Part shown: positions 6,342 through 10,024 of the stretch, piece by piece | Layout of the letters: each line of letters opens with the position of its first letter | How positions within the stretch are numbered: position 1 is the first letter of the stretch | Program-made: the position numbers and the translations under genes | Assembly: GCA_003022905.1 (NCBI GenBank) | Contig: PXSE01000042.1 | Coordinates: 1 to 10,024 of the forward strand | Source of the DNA: Halobacteriales archaeon QS_9_68_42 | GTDB lineage: Archaea > Halobacteriota > Halobacteria > Halobacteriales > Haloarculaceae | DNA length: 10,024 bases | Direction of reading: 5' to 3' | The notes under the pieces: model-generated | Database searches by the model: none | What the model was told of the DNA's origin: nothing | The model's input: the letters and a program-made list of their open reading frames with translations, nothing else

Positions 6342-6806
6342 ATGAACGCCTCCAGACGGGCGCTCCTCGGCACGCGACGGCCCCGCCGACGCATCGCAGC
6401 CGCGACCGTTGGTCTGCTGGCCGGGTGTACGCTTGCCTTCCTCGCCCGATTGGATGTCGTGATCCCGCTCAGCGGATGGGACCTCGGCTTCATCGTGTTC
6501 TCGGCCGGACTCGTCGTCGCCGCGTACGCCGGATGGGCACGGGGCGGCGCCTTCCCGGGAGTTGGCAGCGTGTCCCTCCTGTTACTGTGGATGACTATCT
6601 TCCCGCCCGTCGTCGGCTACCTCCGTGGTAAGAAGTACTCCTCGCCTCGCTACACGACGGTCCGCCTCAGCGACGTGCTACTCACGCCGAGGAGCGAACT
6701 CGAACTCGCCGTCGAGTCGATACCGATGTTCCTGCTCGGCGCGCTCCTGTTCGGCGGGGCCGCGTTTCTCGTCGGCGCCGGTGCGAGACGGCTCTCCGGG
6801 CGGTGA
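6342..6806 (+). CDS. small four-helix membrane protein, function unknown
   Basis: The product has 154 residues. A basic N-terminus (RRALLGTRRPRRR) stays on the cytoplasmic side by the positive-inside rule. Four likely membrane helices follow, at about 18-36, 45-65, 73-94 and 126-147, with a hydrophilic loop between the third and fourth (about 95-125, KKYSSPRYTTVRLSDVLL). I do not recognise a family or any catalytic motif. The start is taken from the TATA-like box; a longer reading from 6207 would add 45 residues that look like untranslated DNA. It is divergent from the 3-hydroxybutyrate dehydrogenase gene and convergent with the secreted hydrolase gene, so no operon is suggested. Confidence 0.75.
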   Translation: MNASRRALLGTRRPRRRIAAATVGLLAGCTLAFLARLDVVIPLSGWDLGFIVFSAGLVVAAYAGWARGGAFPGVGSVSLLLLWMTIFPPVVGYLRGKKYSSPRYTTVRLSDVLLTPRSELELAVESIPMFLLGALLFGGAAFLVGAGARRLSGR

Positions 6807-6839
6807 TGACCTTCCGGTGGGGCAGTCCGACGCCGCGTC

Positions 6840-6921
6840 ATAATGATTACTGTAACTGTTTGCCGGTACGACCACACGCTGTCGTGCGGTCGATACCGAA
6901 ATGACTTACGGTAATCATTAT
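6840..6921. repeat. 82-bp nested palindrome between convergent genes
   Basis: The outer arms ATAATGATTACTGTAA (6840-6855) and TTACGGTAATCATTAT (6906-6921) are inverted repeats matching at 15 of 16 positions. Inside, CGGTA (6864-6868) pairs with TACCG (6894-6898), GACC (6870-6873) with GGTC (6888-6891), and CACG (6875-6878) with CGTG (6883-6886) around a CTGT loop. The whole unit can fold as one long hairpin with small internal loops. The right arm ends on the stop codon of the hydrolase gene, and the left arm starts 34 nt after the stop of the membrane-protein gene. It may be a two-way terminator or a miniature mobile element; the AT-rich arms contrast with the GC-rich surroundings. I see no clear target-site duplication. 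Confidence 0.7.
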
Positions 6922-8240
6922 TAGAGCTCGCCGCCGGCGACGTAGAATTCCGTCGTCGTGTCGGGCACCTCGGCCCACCGGGTGGCGTCGGGACTGCGAA
7001 CCTCCGCGGGGCCGAACTCGTAGCGGCCGGACTCCTCGGGCACGTCGACGAGGTACTCCAGATTGTAGCTACCGGCCGGAGCTTCGAAGTAGACTTCCCG
7101 GACGCCAAGGTGGGGCCGCGGCGCGACCGCGGTGATGGACTCGTCGCGCTCGGTGTAGATGTCGGCGGCGTAGGGCACCCGGTCGCGGAGCAGGACGGGT
7201 GCCTCGGCGTCGACCGACAGCCCGACCCTCGCGGTGCCGCTCCCGACGTAGACGCTGCCGTCGGTCTCGCGGGTTCCCCCGACGTCGACATCGGTTTCGC
7301 GGGCCGGCCGGCCGGCGTCGGAGTCGGTGACCCACTGGTAGATGAACTCGATGGCCGGCTCGCTTGCGCGGGCGGCGTTGTGCGCCCGCGCCGAGAGGGT
7401 CACGTTGGCGTTTGCGCCCTCCAGCTTGGGGCTGTCGGGGTTGTCGGCGAAGAAGTAGTCCAGGTTCCCTCGGATGGTGTAGTAGTCGACGTCGCCGGGC
7501 GTTTCGTCGGGGTTGTTGAGGCGGTGCAGCGGCCCGCCCGGCTGGGTGCAGTCCGGCGAAATGAACCCACAGACCCGGTTGGCGCCGGGACCCTGCGAAC
7601 AGCCCGGGCCGCAGGTCGAGGTGCCCTCGTTGGCGCCGGCGCAGCCGACGAAGGTGTCGACGACGTCGTACCGGGGGCCGACCCCGACGTCGAACCGCTC
7701 GTTGATGTCGGCGAACTCGTCGCTGTCGGCCATCCAGAACCGGACGCCGGTGACGCCGAGGCTGTGGCTCACCACGTCGACGGTGTCGGCGCCGGTGTAG
7801 TCGAGGACGTTCGAGACGAACTCGTCCAGCTGGCGGGCCATCTCGTCGTGGGTGGCGCTCTCGTTCTCGAAGGTGATCGACCACAGCTGGTCACCGCCGT
7901 AGCCGCGTCGCAGGTAGCGGGTGGCGTGGTCCGACCAGTCGCAGGCGTCGCGGGTGTTGCCGTGGACGAATACGACCGGGTTCTCGCCGCCCGGGAGCCC
8001 GGGGTCGGTGGCGTGGTACTTGTGGCCGCCCCAGCCGCCGTAGACACCGCCGGTATCGAACGGCAGGTAGCGGTCGTCGGTGCGGTCGACGTCGCACTGG
8101 GTGCCGCCGAGGCCGGCGAAGGGGTTGCCCTCGACGTCGTCGTGGTTCGCCGCGGCGGTCCCGGTCGCCGCCAGCGCGCCGCTGGCGGTCGCCGCCCGCA
8201 GGAACTGTCGTCGGTCGAGGCCGGGAATCGGGTCGCTCAT
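6921..8240 (-). CDS. Tat-exported lipase / polyester-depolymerase-like alpha/beta hydrolase
   Basis: The protein has 439 residues. DRRQFLRAATASGALAATG (about 9-27) is a Tat signal, probably cleaved near AAA-N (about 31-32), so the enzyme is secreted folded. The hydrolase domain shows VVFVHGN at 89-95 (oxyanion region), the nucleophile motif SHSLG with S160, and a likely catalytic His, H287, in SARAHNAARAS; the acid residue is uncertain. The first residue of the usual GxSxG is Ser, as some lipases and extracellular polyhydroxybutyrate depolymerases deviate here. Seven cysteines (49, 100, 200, 210, 214, 224, 231) are unusual for a haloarchaeal protein and probably form disulfides. After about 310 comes a beta-rich C-terminal domain of unknown role. 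Substrate is not determined: triacylglycerol, another ester or polyhydroxyalkanoate. A TTTACG box (CGTAAA at 8262-8267) lies 22-27 nt upstream. Confidence 0.8.
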   Translation of the reverse strand: MSDPIPGLDRRQFLRAATASGALAATGTAAANHDDVEGNPFAGLGGTQCDVDRTDDRYLPFDTGGVYGGWGGHKYHATDPGLPGGENPVVFVHGNTRDACDWSDHATRYLRRGYGGDQLWSITFENESATHDEMARQLDEFVSNVLDYTGADTVDVVSHSLGVTGVRFWMADSDEFADINERFDVGVGPRYDVVDTFVGCAGANEGTSTCGPGCSQGPGANRVCGFISPDCTQPGGPLHRLNNPDETPGDVDYYTIRGNLDYFFADNPDSPKLEGANANVTLSARAHNAARASEPAIEFIYQWVTDSDAGRPARETDVDVGGTRETDGSVYVGSGTARVGLSVDAEAPVLLRDRVPYAADIYTERDESITAVAPRPHLGVREVYFEAPAGSYNLEYLVDVPEESGRYEFGPAEVRSPDATRWAEVPDTTTEFYVAGGEL

Positions 8241-8261
8241 GGGGAATCAGGCTCCGTTGCG

Positions 8262-8268
8262 CGTAAAG
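8262..8268 (-). promoter_or_regulatory. TATA-like box of the secreted hydrolase gene
   Basis: CTTTACG on the minus strand is 22-28 nt before the ATG at 8240, consistent with a leaderless mRNA starting at that ATG. Confidence 0.45.
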
Positions 8269-8335
8269 TCAGTTGTGACAGGCCCGTGCAAAGGCGTCCG
8301 GGTTGATATGTCAACGACCTCGGGGTCAAATGGTT

Positions 8336-8379
8336 CGAGACGCCGGAGGCGTCTCGTCATCTCAAAAGGCTTCGCCTTT
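8336..8379. repeat. two tandem perfect hairpins
   Basis: CGAGACGCC (8336-8344) and GGCGTCTCG (8348-8356) form a 9-bp stem with a 3-nt loop. Eight bases on, AAAGGC (8365-8370) and GCCTTT (8374-8379) form a 6-bp stem with the loop TTC. Paired stem-loops of this style recur, from memory, in haloarchaeal intergenic DNA, some near IS200/IS605-type elements. No transposase gene is present here. Confidence 0.6.
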
Positions 8380-8402
8380 CGGACGACCCCGTGGCATCCG
8401 CC

Positions 8403-8409
8403 TTATATT
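8403..8409 (+). promoter_or_regulatory. TATA-like element in the hairpin-rich gap
   Basis: TTATATT is the most AT-rich heptamer between the hydrolase and regulator genes. A transcript from it would begin near 8432 and run toward the ligase-like stump at 8528. No start codon lies at the leaderless distance, so it would carry a leader if used. Confidence 0.25.
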
Positions 8410-8527
8410 CTGTGAATTCCCCCGTTTGAACTGGGGCTGTACCGACGGGAGGGTATGGGACGGAACGGGGCCGCCGACCAACGAGCGATAGCGAGTCGGC
8501 GGGAACGCTCGGGGGCGGCGGACCGGC

Positions 8528-8640
8528 ATGTCTGAGGAGGCCCCCCGGGGCGGCGCGTCCCCCACGAGCACGGCCGGCCCTACGAGTGGGTCGGCGACTG
8601 GAGCCGGCGGCGGGCGCGGCTGACGCCCGACCGGAGCGCC
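8528..8640 (+). pseudogene. N-terminal stump of an acyl-CoA ligase (AMP-binding) gene, frameshifted
   Basis: The ATG at 8528 reads MSEEAPRGGASP. One frame back, from 8563, the sequence reads HEHGRPYEWVGDWSRRRARL and then TPDRSA. VGDW-S-RRA-LTPD is the pattern that opens many haloarchaeal AMP-forming acyl-CoA or fatty-acid ligases just before the adenylation domain. One extra C in the CCCCC run at 8559-8563 would join the two parts. After TPDRSA similarity stops, where a normal enzyme would continue for about 500 residues, so only the first 40 or so codons survive. It stands directly before the promoter of the Bat-type regulator gene. The identification is by pattern memory on a short fragment, so it is tentative. 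Confidence 0.4.
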
Positions 8641-8686
8641 GCCGAACGGCGATTCGGCCCGGGGGGACTGAACGGTGGTGTAACGG

Positions 8687-8693
8687 TTATGTG
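8687..8693 (+). promoter_or_regulatory. TATA-like box of the Bat-type regulator gene
   Basis: TTATGTG lies 24-30 nt before the ATG at 8717, in the right place for a leaderless start. It supports that start although the reading frame that follows is broken. Confidence 0.4.
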
Positions 8694-8716
8694 CGTGGAC
8701 ACGAAAGTATGAAATC

Positions 8717-9381
8717 ATGCTGGACGTCACCATGGAGATGGAGCAGTTCGACTGCCCCTTCATCGACACGACCGTCGACCACGAGGTGGCGTTCTCGACG
8801 ATGCACTGGCAACCGAGGCCGCGGACAGGGGGGCGCTGGACAACGGGCTGTCGGCGCTGCGGGCCCACGAGAACATGACCGACTACCGGCTGTTCACGAG
8901 GCAGGGCGACACCGCGATGATACGGGCGGTCATCGAGGAGACTGACGCCATGAGGACCATCCACGAGGGCGGCGGCTACATTACCGGGCCGTTCCACATC
9001 GAGGACGGCTCCGAGCGGTGGCAGGTCGGCTTCGACGACGGCGGGGCCGCCGACGGAACGCTGTACGAACTCGACAAGAACAACCATTACGAGGTCACCG
9101 CCCGTTCCAACCTCGAACTCGATCAGCTGTTCGACGTGATAATGAACGCCGACGCGGCGACGGCGATGCTGGACGCCTGCCGGTCGCTGTCGGCCGTCGA
9201 GGAGGAGACCATCCGGACGGCCGCCGACGCCGGCTACTTCGAGAGCCCCCGGGAGGCGACGCTGTCGACGCTGGCCGACGAGTTCGACGTCTCGACGACC
9301 GCCGTCTCCAAGAACATGCGCCGCGGCGAGAAGAAGATCCTCAGGAGCCTCGTCGAGGCGCTGGAACAGGTCGACAGTTAG
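8717..9381 (+). pseudogene. Bat-type HTH transcriptional regulator, frameshifted
   Basis: The ATG at 8717 opens MLDVTMEMEQFDCPFIDTTV, then DHEVAFSTMHW, a very typical N-terminus of the haloarchaeal Bat-like regulators. Right after MHW (8807-8809) this frame turns to nonsense and stops at 8876-8878. The protein continues one frame back (-1), from ATEAADRGALDNGLSALRAH through RLFTRQGD, GGYITGPFHIEDGSERWQVG, to the HTH bat domain at the end (LSAVEEETIRTAADAGYFES, REATLSTLADEFDVSTTAVS, KNMRRGEKKILRSLVEAL). From memory family members have about a dozen more residues between MHW and DRGAL, so a small deletion not divisible by three is likelier than a single-base slip. An ATG at 8875 could give a 168-residue C-terminal product with an intact HTH. 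Adjacent targets would be the acyl-CoA ligase stump or the following hydrolase; that is inference. Confidence 0.75.
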
Positions 9382-9409
9382 CGCCCGCGGTTGATACTCG
9401 AACCTCCGG

Positions 9410-9420
9410 TTTTTGATAGG
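9410..9420 (+). promoter_or_regulatory. TATA-like box before the 28-residue ORF and HSL hydrolase
   Basis: TTTTTGATAGG is 21-31 nt before the ATG at 9441, so transcription would start at or close to that ATG and not near the hydrolase GTG at 9524. Confidence 0.5.
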
Positions 9421-9440
9421 GGTACCGCCAAGAAAACGGT

Positions 9441-9527
9441 ATGCGACCGCAGCGTCCCCCGAGCGAACCCGGACGGCCGCCCGTCGGCGGTCCGTCCCCC
9501 GTCACCGAACCCGGTGAGAGCGCGTGA
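9441..9527 (+). CDS. short Pro-rich ORF overlapping the hydrolase start
   Basis: The ATG begins 28 codons (MRPQRPPSEPGRPPVGGPSP and eight more) rich in Pro, Gly and Arg, ending in a TGA at 9525-9527. The stop overlaps the GTG of the next gene as GTGA. A TATA-like box stands at the leaderless distance from this ATG, so ribosomes loading on the 5' end of the mRNA would read this frame first and could restart at the GTG. There is no similarity to any family I know, and the low complexity means it may be only a translated leader. Confidence 0.35.
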   Translation: MRPQRPPSEPGRPPVGGPSPVTEPGESA

Positions 9528-10024
9528 CCGACTCCGACCTCGACCCGCAGGCCGCGGCGATGCTGGAGGAGTTGAACGCCGGCGTCGCACCGCCGTCCTC
9601 GACGCTGTCGGTGGCGACGGGCCGCAAAATGCTCGAGAACCTCTTCGCCGTCGAGGACCCCGAGCCCGTCGGGACGGTCACCGACCTCGAGATACAGGGC
9701 CCGAACGGCCCGGTGCCGCTCCGGGTCTACCTCCCGGACGGCGAGGGGCCGTTCCCGGTCGTCGTCTTCTTCCACGGCGGCGGGTGGGTCCGGGGGTCGC
9801 TGGACGCTTACGAGGGGCCCTGCCGGTTGCTGACGAACGAGACCGACTGCGTCGTCGTCTCCGTCGACTACCGGCGCGCGCCGGAACACCCCTTCCCTGC
9901 GGGGTTCGAGGACTGCTACCGGGCGGCCGAGTGGGCGGCGACCCACGCCGCCGACCTGCAGGGCGACCCCGACCGGGTGGCGGTGGCCGGCGACAGCGCC
10001 GGCGGCAACCTCGCGGCCGCCGTC
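9524..10024 (+). CDS. HSL-family alpha/beta hydrolase (esterase), 3' end outside the window
   Basis: The visible 167 residues carry the hallmarks of the hormone-sensitive-lipase family: FFHGGGWVRGS with HGGGW at 84-88 (oxyanion hole), DYRRAPEHPFPA at 115-126, and GDSAGGNLAAAV with nucleophile S158. The catalytic Asp and His lie beyond the edge. These cytoplasmic enzymes cleave short- to medium-chain esters; the substrate cannot be read here. The GTG at 9524 is the only start after an in-frame TGA (9515-9517), apart from an ATG twelve codons on (9560). It overlaps the stop of the short ORF as GTGA. The N-terminus (DPQAAAMLEELNA) fits the cap region of the family. Confidence 0.9.
   Translation, partial: MTDSDLDPQAAAMLEELNAGVAPPSSTLSVATGRKMLENLFAVEDPEPVGTVTDLEIQGPNGPVPLRVYLPDGEGPFPVVVFFHGGGWVRGSLDAYEGPCRLLTNETDCVVVSVDYRRAPEHPFPAGFEDCYRAAEWAATHAADLQGDPDRVAVAGDSAGGNLAAAV

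Larger units (their letters stand above)
8283..8527. other. hairpin-rich stretch without a supported gene
   Basis: No reading frame here looks like a protein. The stretch holds several short inverted repeats: GTTGA/TCAAC (8302-8315), a perfect 9-bp hairpin (8336-8356), a perfect 6-bp hairpin (8365-8379), CCCC/GGGG around GTTTGAACT, and CCGCCGAC (8471-8478) against GTCGGCGG (8495-8502). A TATA-like TTATATT stands at 8403-8409. The density of hairpins could mean a structured RNA or the worn end of a transposon, but nothing decides between these. Confidence 0.5.

Noticed and set aside
7110..8306. 398-residue plus-strand frame opposite the secreted hydrolase
   Set aside because: Val/Gly-rich shadow without motifs; the minus strand has a Tat signal and nucleophile motif.
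8326..8356. GGTTCGAGAC looks like a tRNA T-arm
   Set aside because: No acceptor, D-arm or anticodon arm can be built around it; the bases belong to the 9-bp hairpin.
8303..8491. 62-residue open frame over the hairpin region
   Set aside because: It runs through perfect palindromes and shows no protein-like pattern; the stem-loops explain the sequence better.
8455..8535. 26-residue ORF starting ATG GGA CGG
   Set aside because: No promoter at a suitable distance, no similarity and low complexity; it reads across inverted repeats.
8362..9087. 241-residue open frame on the minus strand opposite the regulator
   Set aside because: It is the mirror of the Bat-type coding sequence, whose family motifs are clear on the plus strand.
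1..10024. CRISPR array, replication origin or intact insertion sequence
   Set aside because: I saw no regularly spaced direct repeats, no origin-type repeats with an initiator gene and no transposase frame.

Overview
The window looks like chromosomal DNA of a halophilic archaeon (class Halobacteria). Most of it is very GC-rich, the proteins are acidic (many Asp/Glu, few Lys), starts lack Shine-Dalgarno sequences and instead have TATA-like boxes about 22-35 nt upstream (leaderless mRNAs), and Tat signal peptides and a Bat-type regulator occur. I cannot fix the genus.

Layout. Positions 1-1945 (+ strand) are a translation/RNA-modification/proteostasis cluster: the end of translation initiation factor aIF2-alpha, nop10 (H/ACA guide ribonucleoprotein), a PAC2-family proteasome-assembly chaperone whose C-terminus is abnormal, a membrane-anchored J-domain protein and a small acidic protein coupled to it by ATGA overlap. 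A GC-rich hairpin at 1959-1981 separates these from two minus-strand genes: a helix-hairpin-helix plus MutS-type ATPase (2000-3742) and a peroxiredoxin-like protein (3883-4374). Positions about 4440-5270 form an AT-richer island carrying one gene: a Tat lipoprotein whose signal-peptide frame and mature-protein frame are joined only across a run of seven T. Positions 5277-8240 hold an NAD-dependent 3-hydroxybutyrate dehydrogenase (-), a four-helix membrane protein (+) and a Tat-exported, cysteine-rich lipase or polyester-depolymerase-like hydrolase (-). An 82-bp nested palindrome lies between the last two. Positions 8241-8716 hold hairpins and what looks like the frameshifted stump of an acyl-CoA ligase gene. 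They are followed by a frameshifted Bat-type HTH regulator (8717-9381) and the start of an HSL-family alpha/beta hydrolase (9524 to the edge), which is preceded by a tiny overlapping ORF.

How the genes may work together. The first block is a conserved archaeal housekeeping cluster. The 3-hydroxybutyrate dehydrogenase, the secreted hydrolase, the ligase fragment and the HSL hydrolase suggest a neighbourhood for ester, acyl or polyhydroxyalkanoate breakdown; this is inference from content, not an operon.

Most notable. Four reading frames are disrupted in 10 kb: PAC2, the lipoprotein, the ligase stump and the Bat regulator. Two of the breaks sit on homopolymer runs and a third lies next to one. 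In the lipoprotein the T run is a perfect in-phase -1 slippery heptamer (U UUU UUU). Real gene decay, phase variation, programmed frameshifting and plain sequencing error all remain possible. I saw no CRISPR array, rRNA, complete tRNA or intact transposase.
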